DNA from: Actinacidiphila paucisporea
Lineage (GTDB): Bacteria > Actinomycetota > Actinomycetes > Streptomycetales > Streptomycetaceae
Length of the DNA stretch: 64,000 nucleotides
Assembly: GCF_900142575.1 (NCBI RefSeq)
Contig: NZ_FRBI01000001.1
Coordinates: 63,014 to 127,013 of the forward strand
Direction: 5' to 3'
Part shown: positions 1 through 9,171 of the stretch, one piece after another
Layout of the letters: every line of letters begins with the position of its first letter
Position numbering within the stretch: the first letter of the stretch is position 1
Made by a program: the position numbers and the translations under genes
The notes under the pieces: generated by a model
Seen by the model: the letters and a program-made list of their open reading frames with translations, nothing else
The model's database searches: none
What the model was told of the DNA's origin: nothing

Positions 1-950
1 GCCATGTGCTCCCCGCGCCCGCGGGGCTGTTCCCACCGCGACGGGCACGGCCGGGTCGAGCAGCAGGTGCTCCCCGCGCCCGCGGGGCTGTTCCCCAGCC
101 GACGACCGCCGTGACCAGGTCCGGGATGTGCTCCCCGCGCCCGCGGGGCTGTTCCCGCGGCAGGCACTCTCCTGATCGTCGCCGGTATGTGCTCCCCGCG
201 CCCGCGGGGCTGTTCCCACCACGCAGACGGTGGCGGGCGCGGTCGCCACGTGCTCCCCGCGCCCGCGGGGCTGTTCCCAGCGAACGCCCCTGTCTGGCTT
301 TCGGGCCGGGGTGCTCCCCGCGCCCGCGGGGCTGTTCCCGGCTGGTCAGAAGGTTTCTGATGGAGGTGACGGTGCTCCCCGCGCCCGCGGGGCTGTTCCC
401 ACGACAGTCCGGCCGCCGCGCCATCGGCATCGAGTGCTCCCCGCGCCTGCGGGGCTGTTCCCCCCGAGGGCGGCATCACGGCGGAGATCGGCCGGTGCTC
501 CCCGCGCCTGCGGGGCTGTTCCCGTTTCCCGTAGCAGGGTCCGGCCGAGCTGGATGTGCTCCCCGCGCCTGCGGGGCTGTTCCCACCCTCTCCGGGCAAC
601 CGGAGGCGCCCCCCATGTGCTCCCCGCGCCTGCGGGGCTGTTCCCTGCTCGATCATCGACGCGGCCGACGGGTCGACCGTGCTCCCCATACCCGCGGGGC
701 TGTTCCCTCGGTGATCTGGTACTCGGTGTAGTTCGGGGAGTGCTCCCCGTCCCCGTGGGGCTGTTCCCAAGGCCACATCGCGGACCGCGTTCGCCCGTGC
801 GTGCTCCCTGCGCCTGCGGGGCTGTTCCCATCACGGAGCCATCATGCAGAACACACCTGCCGTGCTCCCCGCGCCTGCGGGGCTGTTTCCCCGTCGGTGG
901 ACCTCGCCGAGCAGGTCGCTGAGTGCTCTCCCGCATGTGGGGCAGTTCCC
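1..950 (+). CRISPR. CRISPR array 1, type I-E (left part outside window)
   Basis: Fifteen 29-nt repeats start at 6, 67, 128, 189, 250, 311, 372, 434, 495, 556, 617, 679, 740, 801 and 862, separated by 32-nt (twice 33-nt) spacers. A degenerate sixteenth repeat lies at 923-950. The core is palindromic, CCCCGC-GCCY-GCGGGG, giving the stem-loop that Cas6e cleaves in type I-E systems. Repeats 1-7 have GCCC in the loop and repeats 8-11, 14 and 15 have GCCT; repeats 12 and 13 carry stem changes, those of 13 keeping G-U pairs. The decayed last repeat marks the leader-distal end, so the leader and newest spacers should be left of position 1 and transcription runs toward cas3. All visible spacers differ. 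Confidence 0.97.
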
Positions 951-1189
951 CGCTTGCCCGGCGCGTCGTAACGACTGGACCCACGCCGACGTGCGCGAGG
1001 GGCGAGTCGGAAGCGATAAAACTGCTCGTTTTCGGCGGCGCGAGAGGGCGCGGCGGGCGAGCCTTTGGCCGCGCGCCTTCCTACGGCGAGGGAAGCCCCC
1101 GTTTGAGAGTCGAGACTATCCCTCTTTTCGATCAGATGTGGTCAATTTCGGCCAGTTCATCGGATCATCACTCCGCGCTGGGATCGGCG

Positions 1190-4100
1190 ATGTCGAATAT
1201 GCCAGTGACTTTCAACCACACCTCGTTCAGCTCAGCCTTCGACGGGCTGTCCGTCGCCGCGCGCCGGGCGTGGGGGAAGCACGATCGGAAGACCGAGGGG
1301 TGGCTGCCGCTCAGGCAGCACATGGCGGACAGCGGTGCGGTCGCCGGGAAGCTTTGGGACGAGTGGCTGCCGAGGAACGTCAAGGGGCTCATCGCTGAGG
1401 CACTGCCTGGTCGCTTGGGGGACGGGCGGCGGCTCGCCGTCTGGTTGGCGGCCGTGCACGACGCCGGGAAGGCAACGCCGGCTTTCGCGTGCCAGGTGGA
1501 CTCCCTCGCGGACGCGATGCGCGGAGTCGGGCTCGACATGCCGTACCAGAAACAGTTCGGCGACGATCGGAAGTTGGCACCGCACGGGCTGGCCGGGCAG
1601 CTGCTCATCCAGGAGTGGTTGGCGGAGCGGCACGGGTGGTCGGGGAGGGTCAGCGGGCAGTTCGCGATCGTGGCCGGGGGACACCACGGGGTGCCGCCTG
1701 GGCATCAGAGGATTCACGACCTGCTGCTGCACCCGGAGTTGATTCGGACACCGGGTGCGAGTGACTGGACGTGGAAGGGCGTGCAGTTCGAACTGCTGGA
1801 CGCCTGTGCGCAGGCAGCAGGGGTGCATGGCCGGTTCGCCGACTGGAACTCGGTGAGGCTGCCGCAGCCGGTCCAGGTGGCGCTCACTGCGATAGTGATC
1901 CTCTCCGACTGGATAGCAAGCTCTGCCGAACTCTTCCCTTACGTCTCCGTGGACGGGAAGGGCGGGCGTACGGCCGAGGACCGGCTGGACGCGGCCTGGA
2001 GGGGGCTCGACCTGCCGGCGGCCTGGGCGCCCGAGGAGCCCACGGGCACGGCTGCGGAGCTGTTCGCGGCGCGGTTCGACCTACCGGCCGGTGCCGGTAT
2101 CAGGCCGGTACAGGAGGCGGCCGTGCGGCTGGCCCGGGAGATGGACCCCGCGGGCCTGCTGATCATCGAAGCGCCGATGGGTGAAGGAAAGACGGAGGCG
2201 GCACTCGCCGCCGCTGAGATCCTGGCGGCGCGTACGGGCGCGGGCGGCTGCCTGGTGGCGCTGCCCACGCGGGCGACCGGCGACGCGATGTTCGCCCGCC
2301 TTTTGAAGTGGCTGGACCACCTTCCGGATGACGGTCCGCGCTCGGTGTTTCTGGCGCACGCTAAAGCGGCGCTGAACGACGCATGGGCGGGACTGGTCCG
2401 CGGTGGCAACCGCACGATCGCCGCAGTCGACGTGGACGGGCCGCAGAAGGTGTCCGCGCCCGGCGCGGCGGTGCGGAGCGGCCCCTCGGGCCTGCAGGCG
2501 CACCAGTGGCTGCGCGGGCGCAAGAAAGGAATGCTGGCGTCGTTCTCGGTGGGGACGATCGACCAGGTGCTGTTCGCGTCACTCAAGAGCCGCCATCTCG
2601 CCCTTCGCCACCTCGCCCTCGCGGGCAAGGTAGTGGTGATCGACGAAGTCCACGCGTACGACGCGTACATGAACTCCTACCTGGAACGCGTATTGGAGTG
2701 GCTGGCCGCTTATCGCGTGCCGGTCATCCTGCTGTCCGCGACTCTTCCTGCGGCGCGCAGGAGTGCACTTGCCCAGGCGTATGCGGGTGGGGGCCGGGAG
2801 GTGGCGCCCCTTGCTGAGGACGCGTATCCGCGGCTCACGGCTGTTTCGCAGGACGGGGGCCTACGTGAGGTGCGGCCGCCCGCGGCGTCCGGTCGCCGAA
2901 CGGAGATCCGAATGGAGCCGATCGATGACGACCTGACGACACTGGCGCTTCGGCTGGAGGTCGAGCTTGCCGACGGCGGCTGCGCCCTGGTCGTGCGGAA
3001 CACAGTCGACCGCGTGCTGAGCACGGCCGAGCGCCTCCAGGACCGCTTCGGCGAGGGTCGGGTCACGGTCATGCACTCCCGATTCCTGGCCGCCGACCGG
3101 GCCCGCAAGGATGCCGAGTTGCTGGCGATGTTCGGCCCGGACGGGAAGCGTCCCGAAGGTGCGCATATCGTCGTGGCGAGCCAGGTCGTGGAGCAGTCGC
3201 TGGACGTCGACTTCGACCTGCTGGTCACCGACCTGGCCCCGGTTGACCTGATGTTGCAGAGGATGGGGCGTCTGCACCGTCATCCGCGCACTCGGCCGGC
3301 CCGCCTCCGGGCGCCACGTTGCCTCGTCACCGGCACGGACTGGGCATGCGATCCGCCGGAGCCGATACGCGGGTCGACCGGGATCTACGGCGGCTCGTAT
3401 CTACTGCTTCGGGGGCTCGCTGTCCTTCGGCAGCACTTGGAGGGGCGGCCTTTGCGGCTCCCGGACGACATCAGCCCGCTCGTCCAGGCGGCCTACGGCG
3501 ACGGTCAAGCAGGGCCCGGGGAGTGGGAGGCGCCCCTGGGTGAGAGCCGTGCGGCGTACCAGAAGCTGCTTGCCGGGAAGCGCGAGCGCGCCGAAATCTT
3601 CCGGCTCGGGCCCGTACGCCGGGCGGGGCGCCCGGTGATCGGCTGGGTCGACGCGGGAGTCGGTGACGCGGACGACACCCGCGAGGGGCGGGCCCAGGTG
3701 CGGGACAGTGAGGAGAGCGTCGAGGTGCTGGTGGTCCAGCGCCGACGGGACGGGACATTGGCCACTGTGCCCTGGCTGGACAAGGGGCGCGGCGGACTGG
3801 ATCTTCCCGAGCACGCTCCGCCGTCTCCTAGGGCGGCCGCGGCCGTGGCCGCGAGCGCGCTGACACTTCCATGGCACTTCTCCAAGCCCTGGGTCATCGA
3901 CCGCACCATCGCGGAGCTGGAGCGTTTCCAGGTCGGCGCGTGGCAGGTCAAGGAATGTCCCTGGCTGGCAGGGGAGCTGCTGCTCGTCCTCGACGAGGAC
4001 TGTCAGACCCGCCTGTCAGGCTTCGACCTCCGGTACAGCCGGTCCGACGGGCTCATGGTGACGCCCGTCGGTGCACCTCACACAAGGGTGGTGGACCGCG

Positions 4101-5794
4101 TGTCCTCCTTCGACCTGGTCTCCCGGCCGTGGCTTCCCGTGCAGCGCCGCGACGGGACGACGGTGGAGCTGTCGCTGCGGGACGTCTTCGCCGAGGCGGG
4201 CAAGCTGCGGCGACTCGTCGGGGACGTGCCCACGCAGGAGTTCGCGCTGCTGCGACTGCTGCTCGCAATCCTGCACGACGCAGTGGACGGCCCCGCGGAG
4301 ATCGAGGACTGGGGTGAACTCTGGGAGTCCCACGATGCGTTCTCCGTCGTACCGGACTACCTTGAACGCCACCGCGACCGGTTCGATCTCCTCCATCCAC
4401 ATCATCCGTTCTTCCAAGTAGCCGGTCTACACACGGAGAAGGACGAGGTCGGGCCTCTGCACCGGATCGTCGCCGACGTCCCGAACGGTGATCCGTTCTT
4501 CAGCATGCGGCAGCCCGGCCCCGACAAGCTGAGCTTCGCGGAAGCCGCCCGATGGCTGGTGCACGTACATGCCTTCGACGTGTCGGGCATCAAGTCGGGC
4601 GCCGTCGGCGATCCACGGGTCAAGGGCGGCAAGGGCTATCCGCAGGGCGTCGGATGGGCTGGCAACCTCGGCGGCGTGTTCGCTGAGGGCAGCACCTTGC
4701 GGGAGACCCTGCTGCTCAACCTCATCGCGGGGGACAACGACTTCCTCCAGGCTGAGAAGAGCGACCGGCCCGCGTGGCGCCGGCCGCAGTGCGGGCCCGA
4801 GCCGATCGAGGCCGATTCGGAGGAGCTGCGCCCGTCAGGCCCACGGGACCTCTATACGTGGCAGAGCCGGCGCATAAGGCTGCGCGCTACTCAAGATGGC
4901 GTGACCGGTGCCGTTCTCGCTTACGGTGACGCGCTGCAGCCGCACAACAAGCACGTCCGCGAACCCATGACGAGCTGGCGCCGCAGCGCCCCTCAGGAGA
5001 AGAAGCTCGGGTGGCCGAAGGTTTTCATGCCTCAGCAGCATGACCCTGCTCGGGCGGCGTGGCGCGGGCTGGCTGCGCTCCTCGGCGACCAGGGCAGACA
5101 GCGCGAGAGTCCCGAGCAGCGGCAGGATGCCGAGAAGTCGCTGGCGCCGGGGGTCGTCACGTGGCTCTCCCGACTCGCGGTCGATGAGTACCTGCCGCCG
5201 TTGAGCCTCATCCGTACGCGGATCGTCGGGGCGAGCTACGGCACGCAGCAGTCCGTCATCGACGAGATCGTGGACGACGCGGTGGTGCTCCCCGTCGTCG
5301 TCCTGCACGAAGAACGCCCCCTGTACGGGCGGGCTGCGGTCGACGCCGTAGCCGACGCGGACGCCGCGGTCACCGCGCTCGGGTATCTGGCCGGCAACCT
5401 CGCCCGTGCCGTCGGTTCCGACCCCGGCCCTCCCACCGCCACGGCACGTGACCTGGGTTTCGCCACGTTGGACGGCCCGTACCGCCGCTGGCTGAGGGGG
5501 TTGGGTGGGAGTTCGGACCCGCTGCGGTCGCGCGGGGACTGGCAGGTGATCGTCTCCGAGGCGGTCCGTGACCTCGGCCGCCACCTGCTGGACAGCGCGG
5601 GGCCTGCCGCTAGCGAGGGGAGGCTGTCGGCCATGCCGGACGGCAAGACCCGCTGGTTGAACGACGCACAGGCCGATCTGTGGTTCCGCACGCGCCTCAA
5701 TGTCGTCCTTCCTGAGGCGGCGGCCAGGCGAGTGACGGTGAGCCCGTCAGCCGTGCGGGGGTCAGACGACGAAGCAACGGAGTCACCAGAATGA
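1190..5794 (+). CDS. cas3-cse1: Cas3-Cse1 (Cas3-CasA) fusion protein
   Basis: This 1534-residue protein joins the type I-E nuclease-helicase Cas3 to the large Cascade subunit Cse1 (Cas8e). Residues 1-about 260 are the HD nuclease (H44, H90-D91). The SF2 helicase follows, with Walker A MGEGKT at 330-335, DEVH at 485-488, an LSAT motif and QRMGRLHRH as motif VI. Cas3 ends near 965, and Cse1 starts near 971 with the typical SFDLVSRPWLPV sequence. Free Cas3 is about 900 residues and Cse1 about 500, so both halves are full length. Such fusions are known in some Streptomyces. I chose ATG 1190 (GGGA upstream) because the longer frame runs into the CRISPR array; ATG 1136 is an alternative. Positions 951-1189 upstream show no certain promoter. 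It heads the cas operon. Confidence 0.95.
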   Translation: MSNMPVTFNHTSFSSAFDGLSVAARRAWGKHDRKTEGWLPLRQHMADSGAVAGKLWDEWLPRNVKGLIAEALPGRLGDGRRLAVWLAAVHDAGKATPAFACQVDSLADAMRGVGLDMPYQKQFGDDRKLAPHGLAGQLLIQEWLAERHGWSGRVSGQFAIVAGGHHGVPPGHQRIHDLLLHPELIRTPGASDWTWKGVQFELLDACAQAAGVHGRFADWNSVRLPQPVQVALTAIVILSDWIASSAELFPYVSVDGKGGRTAEDRLDAAWRGLDLPAAWAPEEPTGTAAELFAARFDLPAGAGIRPVQEAAVRLAREMDPAGLLIIEAPMGEGKTEAALAAAEILAARTGAGGCLVALPTRATGDAMFARLLKWLDHLPDDGPRSVFLAHAKAALNDAWAGLVRGGNRTIAAVDVDGPQKVSAPGAAVRSGPSGLQAHQWLRGRKKGMLASFSVGTIDQVLFASLKSRHLALRHLALAGKVVVIDEVHAYDAYMNSYLERVLEWLAAYRVPVILLSATLPAARRSALAQAYAGGGREVAPLAEDAYPRLTAVSQDGGLREVRPPAASGRRTEIRMEPIDDDLTTLALRLEVELADGGCALVVRNTVDRVLSTAERLQDRFGEGRVTVMHSRFLAADRARKDAELLAMFGPDGKRPEGAHIVVASQVVEQSLDVDFDLLVTDLAPVDLMLQRMGRLHRHPRTRPARLRAPRCLVTGTDWACDPPEPIRGSTGIYGGSYLLLRGLAVLRQHLEGRPLRLPDDISPLVQAAYGDGQAGPGEWEAPLGESRAAYQKLLAGKRERAEIFRLGPVRRAGRPVIGWVDAGVGDADDTREGRAQVRDSEESVEVLVVQRRRDGTLATVPWLDKGRGGLDLPEHAPPSPRAAAAVAASALTLPWHFSKPWVIDRTIAELERFQVGAWQVKECPWLAGELLLVLDEDCQTRLSGFDLRYSRSDGLMVTPVGAPHTRVVDRVSSFDLVSRPWLPVQRRDGTTVELSLRDVFAEAGKLRRLVGDVPTQEFALLRLLLAILHDAVDGPAEIEDWGELWESHDAFSVVPDYLERHRDRFDLLHPHHPFFQVAGLHTEKDEVGPLHRIVADVPNGDPFFSMRQPGPDKLSFAEAARWLVHVHAFDVSGIKSGAVGDPRVKGGKGYPQGVGWAGNLGGVFAEGSTLRETLLLNLIAGDNDFLQAEKSDRPAWRRPQCGPEPIEADSEELRPSGPRDLYTWQSRRIRLRATQDGVTGAVLAYGDALQPHNKHVREPMTSWRRSAPQEKKLGWPKVFMPQQHDPARAAWRGLAALLGDQGRQRESPEQRQDAEKSLAPGVVTWLSRLAVDEYLPPLSLIRTRIVGASYGTQQSVIDEIVDDAVVLPVVVLHEERPLYGRAAVDAVADADAAVTALGYLAGNLARAVGSDPGPPTATARDLGFATLDGPYRRWLRGLGGSSDPLRSRGDWQVIVSEAVRDLGRHLLDSAGPAASEGRLSAMPDGKTRWLNDAQADLWFRTRLNVVLPEAAARRVTVSPSAVRGSDDEATESPE

Positions 5795-6513
5795 CAACGA
5801 ACACTGCTGCCGCAAGTCCGACTGCACGAGGCCACCGCGATCGCGGCCCCGTTGCTGATGCCGCCGACCGTTGCATCAAACGGCTCCAGTACGGCTACCG
5901 CCAGGATCACCCTTCCGCGGTTTCGACACTCGCCCGACTGCGACGGGGTGCGGGCCGCCCGGCGCACGACGTACAAGACCTGTGGGGCCTGACCGCCACC
6001 GACGAGCTGTCGGGCGCACTGGCGCTGCTCCCCGAGGACGAGCAGCGGAGATTCGACCACGACCGTGCCGAGGAAGCACTGCACCTTGCCGTGACGCTGT
6101 GGGCACTGCACCAACAGTCCCACCGTGAAGCCGACATGTATCTGCCGGGGCGCGGCCTGGGGCGAGCCGTCCGCATCCTGATGATCCCGCTCTCGGGCGG
6201 CGCGGAGAGTGCCATCCAAGCGGGCCGGGGTGACGAGGGCAGTGGGGCGCGAGCTGAACCGGTGCTCGATGAGCCGCTGCGCAGGCGGTTCGTACGTGTG
6301 GGCACGTCGAGTTCGTTCGAAGATCTCGCTCAACGGCTTCGCGAAATCGTGTTGCTGCTACGGCGATCCTCCATCGGGCTCGACTACGCGCTCCTTGCCG
6401 ATCAGCTCTACCGGTGGCAGCAGCCGGATCAACGCGCCGAAGTCCGCCGTGGATGGGGCAGGGACTTCCATCTCGCCGGCATAGCTCGCGGGGCGAACGC
6501 GCCGCAGGGCTGA
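5791..6513 (+). CDS. cse2: Cascade small subunit Cse2 (CasB)
   Basis: This 240-residue, Arg-rich helical protein matches Cse2, the type I-E small subunit, two copies of which bind along the crRNA backbone and stabilise the target R-loop. Family features are the early ALALLPEDEQ-type helix, the HLAVTLWALHQQS helix and the C-terminal LLADQLYRWQ...RRGWGRDF block. Its ATG overlaps the TGA of cas3-cse1 by four bases, which indicates translational coupling. The N-terminal 25 residues and the GGAESAIQAGRGDEGSGA loop look like low-complexity insertions typical of high-GC actinomycetes; the protein is somewhat longer than E. coli Cse2 (about 160 residues). Confidence 0.93.
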   Translation: MTTNTAAASPTARGHRDRGPVADAADRCIKRLQYGYRQDHPSAVSTLARLRRGAGRPAHDVQDLWGLTATDELSGALALLPEDEQRRFDHDRAEEALHLAVTLWALHQQSHREADMYLPGRGLGRAVRILMIPLSGGAESAIQAGRGDEGSGARAEPVLDEPLRRRFVRVGTSSSFEDLAQRLREIVLLLRRSSIGLDYALLADQLYRWQQPDQRAEVRRGWGRDFHLAGIARGANAPQG

Positions 6514-6551
6514 CATCCCCCCGACTTCATGACCTTAGGAATCGATCACCC

Positions 6552-7766
6552 GTGACGCAGAACCACGACACACGAACCATCCTCGACGTGCACATCCTCC
6601 AGACCGTGCCACCGAGCAACATCAACCGAGATGACACCGGTTCGCCCAAGACCGCGGTATACGGCGGTGTCCGCCGCTCCCGTGTCTCCAGCCAGGCCTG
6701 GAAGCGTGCGACCAGGAAGAAATTCGAGGAACTGCTGGACCCCTCGGAGCTCGGCGTCAGGACGAAGAAGGTCGCCGAGGCCCTCGCAGACCGCGTGGCC
6801 GCCCTCGACCCGTCGCTCGACCGGAACACCGCCCTGGAACTCGCCGCCGAGACCCTGCGAACCGCAACCGGCTCCAAGATCGAAGCGCCCAAACGCAAGG
6901 TCAAGGACGGTGAGCCGGAACCGGCTCCCGAGTCCTCCTATCTGATGTTCCTCAGTGCGCAACAGCTCGACTCTCTAGCCGAGCTGACCGTCAAAGGCGC
7001 GGAGGACAAGGGCGACATCAAGGTGCTCAAGGAGTTCTTCAAGGACAAGGAGAACAAGGCCCGCGCCCGCCAACTGGTCGACAGCAGGCACTCGGTGGAC
7101 ATCGCCCTGTTCGGCCGCATGGTGGCTGACGCCACCGACCTCAACGTCGAAGCGGCCACCCAGGTCGCGCATGCTCTCAGCGTGCACGCCGTGGACAATG
7201 AGTCCGACTACTACACCGCCGTCGACGACCGGAACACCGACGCCGAGTCCGGAGCGGGAATGATCGGCGTCGTCGACTTCAACTCCGCCACGCTCTATCG
7301 CTACGCGGCGCTCGATGTGAACCGCCTGCACACGAACCTCGGTGCCGGGCTGAAGGAGGACGAACCGTTCGGCGCACCGACCCGGCGGGCGGTCGAGGCC
7401 TTCCTCGAAGGCTTCATCACCTCCCTGCCCACCGGCAAGGTCAACACCTTCGGCAACCACACTCTGCCGACCGCCGTCATCGTCAAGCTCCGCACGAAGC
7501 GCCCCATCAGCTTCGTCGCCGCCTTCGAGAGGGCCGTGACCCAGGGCGCTGAGGGGGGCTTCGTCCGGGAGGCGTGCACGCGACTGGCCCGCTACGTACC
7601 GGATTTGGAAAAGGCGTACGGGGTTGCGGACGCCGACCGTACGTGGGTCGTGCGGGTGGGCGAGGACGCAGAACCGCTGGCCGGCCTCGGACAGGAAACG
7701 GACATCGCGGGTCTCGTCTCGTCCGTGAGTGCGGCCGTTGCGGACAGGCTGGAGCCCGGGGCATGA
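6552..7766 (+). CDS. cas7e: Cascade backbone subunit Cas7e (Cse4/CasC)
   Basis: A 404-residue RAMP protein that forms the six-copy crRNA-binding backbone of Cascade. The N-terminal LDVHILQTVPPSNINRDD and the following KTAVYGGVRRSRVSSQAWKR are hallmark Cas7e sequences. I start it at GTG 6552, preceded by an AGGA about 11 nt upstream. The open frame continues upstream to 6414 but overlaps cse2 and lacks family similarity there. The gap from cse2 is 38 bp, and the stop overlaps the start of cas5e (ATGA). The charged segment KVKDGEPEPAPES near residue 120 is a likely loop insertion. Confidence 0.96.
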   Translation: MTQNHDTRTILDVHILQTVPPSNINRDDTGSPKTAVYGGVRRSRVSSQAWKRATRKKFEELLDPSELGVRTKKVAEALADRVAALDPSLDRNTALELAAETLRTATGSKIEAPKRKVKDGEPEPAPESSYLMFLSAQQLDSLAELTVKGAEDKGDIKVLKEFFKDKENKARARQLVDSRHSVDIALFGRMVADATDLNVEAATQVAHALSVHAVDNESDYYTAVDDRNTDAESGAGMIGVVDFNSATLYRYAALDVNRLHTNLGAGLKEDEPFGAPTRRAVEAFLEGFITSLPTGKVNTFGNHTLPTAVIVKLRTKRPISFVAAFERAVTQGAEGGFVREACTRLARYVPDLEKAYGVADADRTWVVRVGEDAEPLAGLGQETDIAGLVSSVSAAVADRLEPGA

Positions 7767-8467
7767 GCGTGCTCCTGCTGCGGCTGGCCGGTCCCCTCCA
7801 GGCCTGGGGATCGGCCGCCCGCTTCGTACGCCGCACCACCGAGAACGCACCCACCAAGAGTGGCGTTCTCGGCCTTCTCGCCGCTGCCGAGGGCCGTTCT
7901 CGTGAGGCTGACCTCTCAGATCTGGGCGCGCTGCGATACGGCGTCCGGATCGACCAACCGGGCACGCGGGTACGGGATTTCCAGACGGCGCATCACTTCG
8001 TCACCGACAAGTCCATGCCGCTGTCCGAGCGCTTCTACTTGGCCGACGCAGTTTTCGTGGCGGCCGTCGAGGGTGACCGGGACGACGTCCACCGCCTGTA
8101 CGCAGCCGTGCAGGAGCCGGTGTATCTGCCCTACCTCGGGCGCCGGTCATGTCCGCCGGCAGCACCCGTCGACCTCGGGGTACGGGACGACACCGACCTT
8201 GTCGGTGCGCTGGAGCAGGCTCCGTGGCAGGCGTCGCCTTGGTATCGGGCCAGGAAGCGTACGCAGGCGGAGCTCACCCTCCTCCTCGACAGCATGCCGG
8301 GTGAGGAGCCCGAACTCAGCCTGCGTGACGAGCCGCTCAGCTTCGACCCACGGCACCGGCGGTACGGGCTTCGCGGCGTCACCTCACGGCCGGTGGCCGT
8401 CCCGGCTTCCGGGTCGGCCAAGCAGCCGCCCGAGCATGATCCGACCTCCGTCCTGGGAACCTCGTGA
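7763..8467 (+). CDS. cas5e: Cascade subunit Cas5e (CasD)
   Basis: A 234-residue RAMP protein. The start MSVLLLRLAGPLQAWGS is the diagnostic Cas5e opening, followed by the conserved PTKSGVLGLLAAA helix and the VRDFQTAHHF block. Cas5e caps the 5' handle of the crRNA inside Cascade and contacts Cse1. Length is normal for the family (about 225-250). Its ATG overlaps the cas7e stop by four bases and its TGA overlaps the cas6e start, so the Cascade genes are tightly coupled. The last 25 residues (after SRPVAVPASG) are Pro/Ser-rich and probably disordered. Confidence 0.96.
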   Translation: MSVLLLRLAGPLQAWGSAARFVRRTTENAPTKSGVLGLLAAAEGRSREADLSDLGALRYGVRIDQPGTRVRDFQTAHHFVTDKSMPLSERFYLADAVFVAAVEGDRDDVHRLYAAVQEPVYLPYLGRRSCPPAAPVDLGVRDDTDLVGALEQAPWQASPWYRARKRTQAELTLLLDSMPGEEPELSLRDEPLSFDPRHRRYGLRGVTSRPVAVPASGSAKQPPEHDPTSVLGTS

Positions 8468-9168
8468 TGTATCTGACCCGCTTCCGCATCAACACCGCCC
8501 GCCGCGAGGGGCGGGAGCTGCTCGGCTCCCCTCACCGTATGCACGCCGCGGTGAACATGTCTTTCCCCGACCTGCTGTCGCGCGACGGCTCCGGTCCGCG
8601 CGTGCTGTGGCGTGTCGACCGCAACTCCGCTGCGGAGGTGCTGCTCTTCGTCGTCAGTCCCACCCGTCCTGACCTCACGCACCTCGTGGAGCAGGCGGGT
8701 TGGCCAGCCGCCTCCGACACGCCAGGCTGGCACACCTACGACTACGGGTCTTTCCTCGACCGGCTCGCCCGCGGCAGCACGTGGTCCTTCCGCCTCACCG
8801 CCAACCCGGTGCACTCCATCCGCCGCAAGGAAGGCGAGCCGACCAAGCGGACCGCGCACATCACCGCCCGGCACCAAGCGGCATGGTTGCTCAGCAAGCA
8901 GAGCCAGGGCGGATTCGAGATCACCTCGAAGGAACCGGGCGCGCGGCTGCTGGAGCACCGCGACGAGCACCAGTTGGTCGTCCGCGACAAGCGGGACCTG
9001 CAGTTCGCCAAAGCCTCGGAGCGCCGGACGGTAACCCTTACGGCCGTCACCTACGACGGCCGCCTCACCGTCACCGACCCCGAGGTGCTGCGCCGCACCC
9101 TCACCCAGGGGCTCGGCAAGGCGAAGGCGTACGGCTGCGGGCTCATGACGCTCGCCCCGGTGCGGTGA
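8464..9168 (+). CDS. cas6e: CRISPR pre-crRNA endoribonuclease Cas6e (CasE)
   Basis: A 234-residue Cas6e that cuts pre-crRNA at the base of the repeat stem-loop and stays bound to the 3' handle. MYLTRFRIN opens the first ferredoxin-like fold. HRMHAAV around residues 24-30 carries the conserved catalytic-region histidines. The glycine-rich loop GLGKAKAYGCGLMTL near the C terminus is a family signature. The frame can begin at GTG 8464 or at ATG 8467, which falls directly after; I keep 8464 for the outer boundary. The repeats here have the stable GC stem expected for this enzyme. Confidence 0.96.
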   Translation: MMYLTRFRINTARREGRELLGSPHRMHAAVNMSFPDLLSRDGSGPRVLWRVDRNSAAEVLLFVVSPTRPDLTHLVEQAGWPAASDTPGWHTYDYGSFLDRLARGSTWSFRLTANPVHSIRRKEGEPTKRTAHITARHQAAWLLSKQSQGGFEITSKEPGARLLEHRDEHQLVVRDKRDLQFAKASERRTVTLTAVTYDGRLTVTDPEVLRRTLTQGLGKAKAYGCGLMTLAPVR

Positions 9169-9171
9169 CCG

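Noticed and set aside
6-922. Open frames through the first CRISPR array encoding repeated LPAPAGLFP and SPRPRGCS units
   Set aside because: They are translations of the CRISPR repeats in different frames, not proteins.
923-1189. Start of cas3-cse1 at 923, inside the last degenerate repeat
   Set aside because: The added residues have no Cas3 similarity and the start lies in the array; ATG 1190 is where the Cas3 fold begins.
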